From Steroidobacteraceae bacterium (GTDB taxonomy: Bacteria > Pseudomonadota > Gammaproteobacteria > Steroidobacterales > Steroidobacteraceae), in contig JAHCAM010000024.1 in assembly GCA_019634895.1 (NCBI GenBank), positions 1 to 36,044 of the forward strand: a stretch of DNA of 36,044 bases, in the 5' to 3' direction. The notes below the pieces were generated by a model that did not search any database, was not told the DNA's origin, and worked only from the letters and a program-made list of their open reading frames with translations. This document shows, in pieces, positions 1-8,099 of this stretch. The translations under genes and the position numbers were made by a program. Position 1 is the first letter of the stretch; each line of letters starts with the position of its first letter.

Positions 1-4
1 TCAC

Positions 5-21
5 GGGACCGGACGGGTCCC
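5..21. repeat. Short inverted repeat upstream of the M24 peptidase gene
   Basis: GGGACC (5-10) and GGTCCC (16-21) form a perfect 6-bp inverted repeat with a 5-base loop, ending 14 bases before the GTG start of the peptidase gene. It could be the terminator of a gene left of the window, a 5' leader hairpin or an operator. Only 35 bases upstream are visible, so the role cannot be decided. Confidence 0.4.
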
Positions 22-35
22 ACCGGGAGGCGGCG

Positions 36-1289
36 GTGCCGAAGGTTTCCAGGCGCAACTTCCTCGGCATGGGCGCGGCCGGCACCGCGCTGGCCCTGGG
101 CGCAGGCGCGCGCGGCGCCGCGGCGCCAGGCGAGCCGCCGGCCTCGCTGACCAGGGACGCCAGGCCCATCACCCCGGCCGAGCACGCCGCGCGCATCGCG
201 AAAGTACAGTCGCTGATGCAGCGCGACGGGATCGCGTCCCTGCTGGTCGAGGCGGGGTCCTCGCTCGAATATTTCACCGGCATCCGCTGGTGGCGCTCCG
301 AGCGCACCACGGCGGCATTGATCCCGGCCGCGGGCCGGACGATCGTGGTGACGCCGTTCTTCGAAGTGCCCTCGGTCGAGGAGTCGCTGCGCGTGGAGGC
401 CGACGTCCGCCCCTGGCACGAGGACCAGAGCCCGTTCGCGCTGGTCGCGGACGCGATGCGCGCGAACCGGGCCCGGGGCCCGCTCGCGGTCGAGTGGACC
501 ACGCGCTTCTTCATCGTCGACCACGTGCGCAAGGTGCCCGGCTTCCGGCGCGAGGTGGTTTCGGGCGAGGCGCTGGTGAACGCCTGCCGCATGGTCAAGT
601 CGCCGGCCGAGCTGGCGCTGATGCAGGCGGCGAATACGGTCACCATCGAGGCGATCCGGCAGGTGCACGGGCAGATCCGGGCGGGAATGACCGGCACGGA
701 CATCGGCGCCATGATCGCGGCCGCGCACACGGCCCTCGGCGGCCGGCATGAATTCGGGCTGGTGCTGCTCAACGAGGCGAGCGCCTATCCGCACGGCACC
801 GAGAAGCCGCAGGCGGTGCGCGAGGGCTCGGTGATCCTCGTCGACGTGGGCTGCAAGGTGCACGGCTACACCTCGGACATCTCCCGCACCTGGGTCTTCG
901 GCGAGCCGGGCGCGCGGCAGCGCGAGGTCTGGGACACGGTCAGGCGCGGGCAGGAGATCGCGCTCGAGACGGCGCAGATCGGCCTGCCGGTCGGCGACAT
1001 CGACCACGCGGTGCGTGCGTACTACGAGAGCCTCGGCTGGGCGCGGGACTACGGCCTGCCCGGCACTTCGCACCGCACCGGCCACGGCATCGGCATGGAC
1101 GGCCACGAACCGCCCAACCTGATGCGCGCGGACCGCACGCCGCTGGCGGCGGGCATGTGCTTTTCCGACGAGCCCGGCATCTACATTCCGGGCGAGTTCG
1201 GCGTGCGCATGGAGGACATCTGGCACATGACGGAAGAAGGGCCCAGGCTTTTCACGCCGCTGGCGAAGTCCATCGACGATCCGATCTAG
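36..1289 (+). CDS. Tat-exported M24 family metallopeptidase (Xaa-Pro aminopeptidase-like)
   Basis: The 417-aa product is an M24 'pita-bread' metallopeptidase, a family that removes N-terminal residues from peptides, often before proline. The N-terminus has a twin-arginine signal (SRRNFLGMG at 5-13) followed by an Ala/Gly-rich stretch, so export of the folded enzyme by Tat is likely. An N-terminal creatinase-type domain spans about residues 50-185 and the catalytic domain about 190-400. All five expected metal ligands are visible: D270, D281, H350 (in GHGIG), E379 (DEPGIY) and E393 (RMED). The GTG start at 36 is supported by GGGAGG at 25-30. It converges on the START-domain gene, and both stop codons lie on one CTAG at 1286-1289. 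Substrate is not determinable; the neighbouring block suggests peptide scavenging. Confidence 0.9.
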   Translation: MPKVSRRNFLGMGAAGTALALGAGARGAAAPGEPPASLTRDARPITPAEHAARIAKVQSLMQRDGIASLLVEAGSSLEYFTGIRWWRSERTTAALIPAAGRTIVVTPFFEVPSVEESLRVEADVRPWHEDQSPFALVADAMRANRARGPLAVEWTTRFFIVDHVRKVPGFRREVVSGEALVNACRMVKSPAELALMQAANTVTIEAIRQVHGQIRAGMTGTDIGAMIAAAHTALGGRHEFGLVLLNEASAYPHGTEKPQAVREGSVILVDVGCKVHGYTSDISRTWVFGEPGARQREVWDTVRRGQEIALETAQIGLPVGDIDHAVRAYYESLGWARDYGLPGTSHRTGHGIGMDGHEPPNLMRADRTPLAAGMCFSDEPGIYIPGEFGVRMEDIWHMTEEGPRLFTPLAKSIDDPI

Positions 1290-1954
1290 TCGCGCCGGGT
1301 CTTCTCGAGTTGACGGCGCAACCCGGCCAGCGTCTCCAGCGGATTGCGCCGGCTCTGCATGCGGATGAGCCAGTCGGGCACCGACCCGCCCGGGTCGGCC
1401 TGCACCTCGTAGGTGACCCGCGAACGCCGCCCGTCGCCGAGTGCTTCGATCGTGTAGGAGCCTTCGGCAAATCCGGTTCGCAGCGTGCCGCGCGCCCGCG
1501 GCAGCTCCGGAGCCGCGACGGCGTGGAAGGTGACCTTCAGCAGGACCGGCTCCCTGACGAAGAACACTTCCTGCTCGACGATGGCTTCGCGGTCGAGGAC
1601 CGGCCAGGGCAGCCCGGTGCGCGTATAGATGAGGCTGCGCCAGGCGTCGATGCGCTGCAGCAGCCTCGCTTCCGCGCAATCCGGGACCCACTCCGGGTAG
1701 GCGGCGACGTCGAGCAGCACCGCGAGGATCTCGAGCGGCGTGGCCTCGACCTCGCCCTGCGCGCGCAGCTGCGGCAGCCGCCGGCCCTCGACCGGGCGCT
1801 GGCTGACGACGATGCCGTCGGCATCCTCGATCACTTCCCAGCCGGCCGCATGGCCGGCCGCGGGCAGGCTGCCCGCCAGCAGCCCGAGGCTGAGAACCAG
1901 CGTCCTGAGCGCCGTCACCCCGCATTCGACGCGGGCGCGGCGCAATCGTTTCAC
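1286..1954 (-). CDS. Secreted START/SRPBCC domain protein
   Basis: A 222-aa protein with a signal peptide (hydrophobic stretch LVLSLGLLAGSLPAAGHA) and one START-type domain: WEVIEDADGIVV, then a polyketide-cyclase-like core with EWVPDC and WPVLDREAIV, typical of the bacterial START proteins annotated as lipid-binding. Its ligand is unknown. The listed GTG (1952-1954) has no clear ribosome binding site; an in-frame GTG at 1916-1918 would give a shorter, cleaner signal peptide and may be the true start. It is the last gene of a minus-strand run, 4 bases after the serine hydrolase gene, so it is probably translated from the same transcript. Confidence 0.82.
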   Translation of the reverse strand: MKRLRRARVECGVTALRTLVLSLGLLAGSLPAAGHAAGWEVIEDADGIVVSQRPVEGRRLPQLRAQGEVEATPLEILAVLLDVAAYPEWVPDCAEARLLQRIDAWRSLIYTRTGLPWPVLDREAIVEQEVFFVREPVLLKVTFHAVAAPELPRARGTLRTGFAEGSYTIEALGDGRRSRVTYEVQADPGGSVPDWLIRMQSRRNPLETLAGLRRQLEKTRRD

Positions 1955-1958
1955 CGTT

Positions 1959-3530
1959 TCAGGGCGGGGAGGCCACCGGCGTGAAATCGAGGTCGCGGTA
2001 GTCGAAACTGAAGTCGGCGACCGGCGAGAACGCCTTCATGGAGATGCGCGCCGGCTTGCCCGAGGCATCCAGCGCGAACGTGACGAAAGCGGGCTCGGTG
2101 AGCGGGTTCGGCCAGCGCGCAACGAAGGTGTCCCAGGCCCAGTGTTCGAGGGGTCCGGCCATGCCCGGCGTCTGCAGGAAGTCGATGGTGAGCGCGCCGG
2201 CGTCCTCGCGGATCTCGATCGGCCCGTACCAGGGATCCGCGTAGCGGCCCGCATAGGCCGGCAGCGGCAGCGACGGCGGCGCCTGCGGCCGCTCGCTTGC
2301 CGATTGGCGCACCGCTTCGAGCGCCTTGGCGCTGCGCTCGGCGAAGAACTCGCTGAAGGCCTTCGGCCAGTCCTTTTTCGGCAGGCCGAGGTAGTGGTCC
2401 AGCAGTTCGTAGTGCAGTCCCGGGTTGAAGGCGAGCGCCTCGGCGTTGATCGAGATCGCGTAGCCCACGTCCTGTTCCGGCAGCAACGCCACGATCGTCA
2501 GGAAGCCGAGCGTACCGCCGCCGTGCTGCAGCACGCGGTGGCCGCGGTAGTCCTGCGCGACCCAGCCGAGCGCATAGCCGCGGAACTTCGGCATCAGCTC
2601 GCCGAGCGCGCCCGGCAGCGGCGTGGCCGGCATCGGCACCACCGGCTGCCACATCTCGCGCGCATTCGCCTCCGAGTACAGCCGCGCTTCGCTGCCTGGC
2701 AGCCTGCCGCGCGCGAGCTGCACCTGCAGCCACTTGGCGAGATCGTTGGCGCCGCTGGCGATGGCGCCGGCCGGCGCCGCGTTCTCGCCGAGCGCCGCCA
2801 TGCGTTCGTCGAAAGCCTGCATCGGCCCGGTGCCGCGGATCTCGCCGATCCGGCCGTGCGGGAAGGCGCGATCGGTGGAGGACAGGCGATCCGGGTCGTT
2901 GGTGACGCTGGCCCGCATGCCGAGCGGCGCGAAGATGCGGTCGCGGACGAAGTCCTCCCAGCGCTGTCCGGACACCGCGTCGATCAGTTCGCCGGCAACG
3001 ATGTAGAGGATGTTGTCGTAGGCATAGGCGCTCCGGAAGCTGGTCGCGGGCTTGAGGTGACGCACGCGGTGCACGGTCTCGGCTCGCGTCAGGCGGGTCG
3101 CCGGCACGAAAAGCAGGTCGCCCTGGCCGAGGCCGAGGCCGCTGCGGTGCACCAGCAGGTCGCGCACCGTAATCTCGCGCGTGACCCAGGGGTCGTACAT
3201 CCGGAACCCCGGCAGGTGATCGATGACCCGGTCGTCCCAGCCGATCTTTCCTTCCTCGACCAGCAGCGCAAGCGCCGCGGCCGTGAACGCCTTCGACGTC
3301 GAGCCGATCTGGAACAGCGTGTCGGCGCCGACCTTGTCCTTCGAGCCGAGGCCGCGCACGCCATAGCCGCGCGCCAGCGTGACCTTGCCCTTCTCGACGA
3401 TCGCGACGGTCGCGCCCGGCACCTCCATTTCGCGCATCAGCGCCTCGATGCGCGCGTCGAAGCCGCGCGGCGGCGCCGCTGCGGCGAGGGCAGGGATCAG
3501 GAGGAGGGCGGCAACGGCGATCTGGCGCAT
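1959..3530 (-). CDS. Secreted beta-lactamase-fold serine hydrolase (S12-type)
   Basis: This 523-aa protein belongs to the serine beta-lactamase / D-alanyl-D-alanine carboxypeptidase-like class, whose members include D-aminopeptidases, DD-peptidases and esterases. Counted from the chosen start, the nucleophile motif STSK is at about 77-80, the Y-x-N motif (YDN) at 171-173 and HGG at 336-338. The C-terminal 100 residues (AYAGRYADPWYG...) resemble the DUF3471 beta-barrel often attached to these enzymes. The signal peptide is MRQIAVAALLLIPALAAAA. A start 12 bases upstream (3542) is in frame, but GGAG lies at the right distance before the ATG at 3530. The position beside DgcN/DgcA-type genes suggests action on D-amino-acid peptides; this is inference, since the family is too broad to assign a substrate. 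Confidence 0.9.
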   Translation of the reverse strand: MRQIAVAALLLIPALAAAAPPRGFDARIEALMREMEVPGATVAIVEKGKVTLARGYGVRGLGSKDKVGADTLFQIGSTSKAFTAAALALLVEEGKIGWDDRVIDHLPGFRMYDPWVTREITVRDLLVHRSGLGLGQGDLLFVPATRLTRAETVHRVRHLKPATSFRSAYAYDNILYIVAGELIDAVSGQRWEDFVRDRIFAPLGMRASVTNDPDRLSSTDRAFPHGRIGEIRGTGPMQAFDERMAALGENAAPAGAIASGANDLAKWLQVQLARGRLPGSEARLYSEANAREMWQPVVPMPATPLPGALGELMPKFRGYALGWVAQDYRGHRVLQHGGGTLGFLTIVALLPEQDVGYAISINAEALAFNPGLHYELLDHYLGLPKKDWPKAFSEFFAERSAKALEAVRQSASERPQAPPSLPLPAYAGRYADPWYGPIEIREDAGALTIDFLQTPGMAGPLEHWAWDTFVARWPNPLTEPAFVTFALDASGKPARISMKAFSPVADFSFDYRDLDFTPVASPP

Positions 3531-3549
3531 CGTAGACTCCATCGGAAGT

Positions 3550-4659
3550 TCAGGCGGACGGGCGTGTCATCCGGCCGCTGGCCAGCCGCCACAGGCCCCG
3601 GGTCATGAGCGGCAGCACGAAGACCGCGAACACCAGCCAGGCCAGCGCGCGGTAGCCTTTCGCGATCAGCGCGACCAGGCCGAAGCGGTCGGCCACGAAC
3701 ACCGAAACGATCAGCAGCAGCAGGGCGACGACGAGCCGGCCGCGCGGCGGCAGGCCGTGGCCGCGGCGCTCGGCGAGGAAGTGCGCGATGCGCTCGTTGA
3801 ATCCGTGCACCGCGCCCACGCCGGTCTCGAGGATCGCCAGGAAGATCATCAGCTGGAACGCGCCGTACAGCAGCGGCAGGCCGAGCTGGCGCAGCATGAA
3901 CTCGGACGGCAGCGTTTCCGCGCTGATGGCCGGGTACCAGCCGACCATGCAGCTGAAGAAGAACAGCGCCGGGATCATCGCGATCGGCCCGGCGGCGAGG
4001 CCCGCGGCCACCGCGTCGCGGTCCGAGGTCAGGTGGCGCAGCACCGGCAGGATCACCACGGCGCCCAGCACGTTGTAGCTCGCGTAGGTGAAGCCGGCGC
4101 CGGCCCAGCCGTCCACGCCGCTGGCCGCGGCGAATCCGGCGGCGATCCGGTCGCCGAAGCGGATGAGCGTGAACAACACGAACAGCGCGTAGACCGCGTA
4201 CAGGAAGATGGTCGCGTACTTGAACAGGCGCTCGACCGAGGCGCTGCCGAGCGCGGTGACGCCGGCGATGCCGGCCATCAGCAGCAGCGAGCCGGCGAGC
4301 GTCGGCCAGCCGAACAGCGCGGTGCCCATCGCCCCGACGGCGGCGCAGAACACGGCCAGGATCAGCACGATGATGACGAGGTAGGCGGCCTCGAATACCG
4401 GCCAGCCGGGCCCGAGCAGCTGGCGGAAGAAGCTGCGGTAGTCGCCGCTGCCGCTGCGGCGCGCGAACAGGAAGGTCGCCACGCAGACGGCGCTCCAGAT
4501 GAGGGTCGCGAGCGCCATCGCGAGCAGGCCGCCCCAGGGACCGGCCGGCATGAAGAACTCGACCAGCTCGCGCCCGGTGGCGTAGCCGCCGCCGATGACG
4601 AAGGCATTGAACGCGAATCCCGGCAGCAGGAAGCGCTGGAACCAGGACGGCCCGCTCAT
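3550..4659 (-). CDS. YkvI-type inner-membrane transporter
   Basis: A 369-aa integral membrane protein with about ten hydrophobic helices. The N-terminal segment has the pattern GGGYATGRELVEFF, which matches the GxGxASGxE..xFF signature of the YkvI family (COG3949), related in fold to amino-acid permeases with unwound first helices. Its substrate has not been established in the family. The ATG overlaps the stop of the DUF1611 gene as ATGA (4656-4659), so the two are translationally coupled. This tight coupling to a probable D-glutamate-processing enzyme makes an amino acid, possibly D-Glu or a derivative, a reasonable guess for the cargo. It is followed by the second serine hydrolase gene after 19 bases. 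Confidence 0.8.
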   Translation of the reverse strand: MSGPSWFQRFLLPGFAFNAFVIGGGYATGRELVEFFMPAGPWGGLLAMALATLIWSAVCVATFLFARRSGSGDYRSFFRQLLGPGWPVFEAAYLVIIVLILAVFCAAVGAMGTALFGWPTLAGSLLLMAGIAGVTALGSASVERLFKYATIFLYAVYALFVLFTLIRFGDRIAAGFAAASGVDGWAGAGFTYASYNVLGAVVILPVLRHLTSDRDAVAAGLAAGPIAMIPALFFFSCMVGWYPAISAETLPSEFMLRQLGLPLLYGAFQLMIFLAILETGVGAVHGFNERIAHFLAERRGHGLPPRGRLVVALLLLIVSVFVADRFGLVALIAKGYRALAWLVFAVFVLPLMTRGLWRLASGRMTRPSA

Positions 4660-5666
4660 GGGGCGAGGCAGGACTCCACCAGCCGCTCGAAGTCCGCGCC
4701 GCCGCGCAGCGGGTCCGCGACCGGCAGGCCGAGCGCCTGGGAGGCCTTGCGCATGACCGACTCGGCGTCCTCGGGTGCCAACGCACCGGTATTGAAGCTG
4801 ACGCCGCCGCAGCGGATCGCGCGGTTGGTGAGCGAGCCGAGCTTCAGGTGCACGGCGATCGCTTCCTGCAGCTGCGGCGTCGGGTAGTCCGGGTAGCCCA
4901 GCAGGTGCCGGCGGCCGGGTTCGTGGCAGAGCACGATGACGTCCGGCTGGCTGCCGTGCAGCAGGCCGAGTGACACGGCGGCGTAGGCGGGATGGAACAC
5001 CGAGCCCTGGCCCTCGATCACGTCCCAGTGATCCGGCGCCGCATCCGGGCTCAGGATCTCCGCGGCGCCTGCCTCGAAATCGGAAACCACGGCGTCCATC
5101 GGCATGCCGCCGCCCGCGATCATGATGCCGGTCTGGCCGGTGGCGCGGAAATCCGCGTCCAGGCCGCGGCGCCGGAACGCCTTCGCCAGCGCGAGCGCCG
5201 TGTACTTCTTGCCGAGCGCGCAGTCGGTGCCGACGGTCAGCAGGCGCTTGCCGCTGCGCTTGCGCCCGGTCGCGACCGGAATGTCCGCCGGCGGCTGGCG
5301 CACGTCGATCAGGCGGCGGCCGAGCCGCTCCGCTGCGGCGCGCAGTTGCGGCAGCTCGCCGAGCCGCGCGTGCATGCCGGAGACGATGTCGAGGCCCGCT
5401 TCCAGCGACTCGATCAGGCTCGGCACCCATTCCGGCTTGATCACGCCGCCGGTGTTGGCGACGCCGATCACCAGCGCGCGCGCCCCGCGTGCCGCTGCCT
5501 CGCGCGGCGACAGGAACGGCAGCCCGGTGGTCACGGCGGCGCCGGCGCAGGCGAACTCGCCCACGCACGACTCCGGCGCCCAGTCCCGCAGGCCGAAGGC
5601 GGTCTTGGCGTAGCCGGCCTCGGTGACGTCGCCGAGGAACAGCAGGTAGGGCGACGGCAGGCTCAA
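4656..5666 (-). CDS. dgcN: DUF1611 protein, probable D-glutamate N-acetyltransferase (DgcN type)
   Basis: The protein has the DUF1611 architecture: an N-terminal Rossmann-like domain starting PYLLFLGDV and a C-terminal P-loop-like domain with GTDCALGKKYT (146-156), EGQGS (218-222) and CHEPGR. DgcN, characterised in marine proteobacteria, acetylates D-Glu so that DgcA can epimerise it to N-acetyl-L-Glu for arginine synthesis. A DgcA-like gene lies 2.4 kb upstream in the same direction, which supports this reading; older literature leaves DUF1611 unassigned. The start is uncertain: TTG at 5664-5666 gives the usual family N-terminus and 336 aa, while GTG at 5718-5720 adds 18 residues; neither has a good ribosome binding site. 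It follows the TonB receptor closely and overlaps the transporter start. Confidence 0.8.
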   Translation of the reverse strand: MSLPSPYLLFLGDVTEAGYAKTAFGLRDWAPESCVGEFACAGAAVTTGLPFLSPREAAARGARALVIGVANTGGVIKPEWVPSLIESLEAGLDIVSGMHARLGELPQLRAAAERLGRRLIDVRQPPADIPVATGRKRSGKRLLTVGTDCALGKKYTALALAKAFRRRGLDADFRATGQTGIMIAGGGMPMDAVVSDFEAGAAEILSPDAAPDHWDVIEGQGSVFHPAYAAVSLGLLHGSQPDVIVLCHEPGRRHLLGYPDYPTPQLQEAIAVHLKLGSLTNRAIRCGGVSFNTGALAPEDAESVMRKASQALGLPVADPLRGGADFERLVESCLAP

Positions 5667-5737
5667 TGCGAGCGCTGCCGGTCCGCCGCTGCGGACGTTG
5701 GGATTGCGGACTGCCGACACGGCGGTACCGGTCGCGA

Positions 5738-8017
5738 TCAGAATCTCGCGCCGACCGACAGCCCGACCGTGCTCGGCCGGATCACGCCGAGGCCGATCGC
5801 GCCGTTCGGGTAGGTGCCCGGCGCAATGAGGTCGTTGACGCCGCGCTCGTCGGTCAGGTTCTTGCCGAACAGTTCGACGTACCAGCTGCCCATGTCGACC
5901 CCGGCACGCAGGTCCACGGTGGTATAGCTGTCGGCGGTGCGAATGACGCCACCCGCGCGGTTGTTGAAATCGGCGGTGCGGTCGTCGGTGAAGGCGATCT
6001 TGCCGCCGACATAGGCCGTCGCATCGCCGAACACGGTCCACTCGTAGTCCGCGGTCAGGCCGAGGCTCCACTCCGGCACCCAGGGCAGCGGGTCGCCGTC
6101 CAGTCCGCCGACGACCGGGTGCGTATCCTGTGTCAGGTAGGCATCGGTATACGCACCGTTCAGCGCGAAGCGCAGGCCGGACGGATGGCGCGCCGTCGCG
6201 GTGAATTCCAGGCCCTTGCTGGTCGCCGTGCCGCCGTTGGCGTTCAGTCCCACGTTGTTCACTACGGCCAGCAGCTGGATGTCCTTCCAGTCCAGGTAGT
6301 AGAGCGCCGCATCCAGCGAGAAAGCGCCGCTCTCGGATTGCGTCCGCAAGCCGAGCTCGTAGCTGGTGAGCTCGTCCGAATCGTAGGACCCCGGCGTGCC
6401 GGGCGGGGCGCCCGCCGGCAGCACGTTCGGGCCGCCCGGGCGGTAGCCGGTCGCGACACGCGCGTACACCGAGGTGTTGTCGGTGAGCTGGAAGCGCGGC
6501 GAGAACGAATAGGTGAACGGGCTCTCCGAGGACTTGACGTCGTCGAATACGGTCAGGCCGCCGACCAGCAGGCCGTCCAGCACCTGCGACGCTTTCTGCC
6601 GGTTCTCGCTGAGGCGCGCGCCGAACGACAGGTCGAAGCGGTCGGTCACGTGCCAGGTCGCATTCGCGAACAGCGCCATCTCCTCGAAGCTCGACAGCAG
6701 CTGCGCATTGGCGAGGACCGGAAAGCCCGGCGCCGGCGTCTCGGTGCCGGCGCTGACCGCAGAGATCGTCTGCGGGTCGATGCCGGAGTCCTCTTCCGTG
6801 TAGTAGACGCCGACCAGCCACTCGAAGGGCTGGTTCTGGCCGGACACCAGGCGGAATTCCTGGGTGAACTTGTCGGTGGCCGTGGTCTGCGTGAGGATCG
6901 CCGACAGCGGCGGCTGCGCGGTGACCGGGTCGCTGAACAGGAAGGTCAGCAGCTGCGACAGGCTCAGGCGGATTGCGTAGTCGCGCTGGAACTCCTGCTT
7001 GAATTCGCCCCAGCTGGTCACCGACTGCAGCGTCGCGCCGCCGAGGTCCCAGTCCACGGTCGCGCTGTAGACGCGGTATTCGATGTCGGTGAACTCCGGG
7101 TGGTAACGCGAGGCGACCAGGCCGCCGTACAGCGGGGCATGGGTCGTCGCATTGGCCTCGAAAGCATCCGAACTGTCGCTCTCGATGTTCTGGAACATGG
7201 CCGTGAGGTTGACCGAGAGCGTGTCCGAGGGCCGGAACAGCGCCGACAGGCGGGCGCCGTAGGTGTCGAGCGAGTTCAGGTTCTTCTCGATGCGCGAGCC
7301 GCTGACGATGTTGACGGCCGGGTTCTGCAGCGCCGGGATCGGGTTGTTGCCGATCGAGTCGATGAAGCCGTCGTCGAACCGGTAGAAGCCGCTGGCACGG
7401 ATGGCGATCGTGTCCGAAAGCGGCATGTTCAGCACGCCCGCCGCGGAGTAGCCCAGGTCGCCACCGGAAACGTTTTCAGTGGTGGCCTGCAGGCGCGCCT
7501 CGAACCCGTCCAGCGACGGTTCGTTGGCGACGTACTTGATCACGCCGCCGAGGGAGCTTGCGCCGTAGAGGGTGCCCTGCGGTCCGCGCAGCACCTCGAC
7601 GCGGGCGAGGTCGAAGGTGTCGAAGTCTCCGGACAGGATCGCGCCGTTGGCCAGGCCGCTGCTCGAGCCGAAGGGCACGTCGTTGACGTAGACGCCGACC
7701 GTGGACGCCACGCCGCCGGTGTTGATGCCGCGCAGGCTGATGCGCGTGACGCCGCGCGTGCTGGAGGTGATGCTGAGGCCGGGGATCAGCGAGACCAGGT
7801 CCTGGAAGTTGTCGGCCTGCATGCGTTCCAGCGCTTCGCCCGAAACGACCGAGACCGACATCGGGATGTCGGCGAGCGCCTGGGTGCGCTTCTGCGCGGT
7901 GACGAAGACTTCGCCGAGCCTGGTCGAGCCCTCTTCGGCCATTGCGGCGGCGGCGCCGAGGATCAGGGCCACCGAGCCCGACACCGTGAGTGCGGTGCGC
8001 GCGAATTGCCTGTTCAT
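5738..8017 (-). CDS. TonB-dependent outer-membrane receptor
   Basis: A protein of about 760 aa with a signal peptide (ending near AAAAMAEE), an N-terminal plug domain beginning GEVFVTAQKR and containing LRGINTGG and VEVLRGPQGTLYGASSLGG, and a long C-terminal beta-barrel ending in an aromatic residue (GARF), as outer-membrane barrels do. Such receptors import scarce substrates with energy from TonB-ExbBD. The class resembles those in Xanthomonadales and Sphingomonadales nutrient loci rather than classical siderophore receptors, but the ligand cannot be read from sequence. ATG at 8017 is chosen over ATG at 8026 because GGGGGA then lies at a usable distance. It has its own strong promoter (8059-8086) although it sits inside the operon, and would be the uptake route for the surrounding enzymes. 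Confidence 0.93.
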   Translation of the reverse strand: MNRQFARTALTVSGSVALILGAAAAMAEEGSTRLGEVFVTAQKRTQALADIPMSVSVVSGEALERMQADNFQDLVSLIPGLSITSSTRGVTRISLRGINTGGVASTVGVYVNDVPFGSSSGLANGAILSGDFDTFDLARVEVLRGPQGTLYGASSLGGVIKYVANEPSLDGFEARLQATTENVSGGDLGYSAAGVLNMPLSDTIAIRASGFYRFDDGFIDSIGNNPIPALQNPAVNIVSGSRIEKNLNSLDTYGARLSALFRPSDTLSVNLTAMFQNIESDSSDAFEANATTHAPLYGGLVASRYHPEFTDIEYRVYSATVDWDLGGATLQSVTSWGEFKQEFQRDYAIRLSLSQLLTFLFSDPVTAQPPLSAILTQTTATDKFTQEFRLVSGQNQPFEWLVGVYYTEEDSGIDPQTISAVSAGTETPAPGFPVLANAQLLSSFEEMALFANATWHVTDRFDLSFGARLSENRQKASQVLDGLLVGGLTVFDDVKSSESPFTYSFSPRFQLTDNTSVYARVATGYRPGGPNVLPAGAPPGTPGSYDSDELTSYELGLRTQSESGAFSLDAALYYLDWKDIQLLAVVNNVGLNANGGTATSKGLEFTATARHPSGLRFALNGAYTDAYLTQDTHPVVGGLDGDPLPWVPEWSLGLTADYEWTVFGDATAYVGGKIAFTDDRTADFNNRAGGVIRTADSYTTVDLRAGVDMGSWYVELFGKNLTDERGVNDLIAPGTYPNGAIGLGVIRPSTVGLSVGARF

Positions 8018-8046
8018 GGTCGTCATCCCCCGGAGAGGAAAATATA

Positions 8047-8077
8047 TCCCGTTTGGAGATATTAGTCCTGATCAGAG
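8047..8077. promoter_or_regulatory. Twin operator repeat at the TonB-receptor promoter
   Basis: Two direct repeats, TCCCGTTTGGAG (8047-8058) and TCCTGATCAGAG (8066-8077), are spaced 19 bp apart. They match the two repeats found at the other promoter of this block (11071-11102), giving the consensus TCCYRWTHRGRK. One copy lies inside the -35/-10 spacer and the other just downstream of the -10 box, a layout expected for repression by occlusion. The binding protein is most likely the XRE-cupin regulator encoded at 11169-11855; that link is inference. Confidence 0.65.
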
Positions 8078-8086
8078 AATTGTCAA
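8059..8086 (-). promoter_or_regulatory. Sigma-70-type promoter of the TonB-receptor gene
   Basis: On the minus strand, TTGACA (8086-8081) is followed after 16 bases by TAATAT (8064-8059). Transcription would start about 30-35 bases before the receptor start codon. The region is conspicuously AT-rich compared with its surroundings. It lies between the epimerase stop and the receptor start, so the receptor and its downstream genes can be expressed separately from the first two genes of the block. Confidence 0.7.
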
Positions 8087-8099
8087 TCGAGCGCGAACC

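Noticed and set aside
5666..8065. Long plus-strand open frame of about 800 codons opposite DUF1611 and the TonB receptor
   Set aside because: It is antisense to genes with clear families, is rich in Arg/Ala/Gly as expected for a GC-rich shadow frame and shows no domain.
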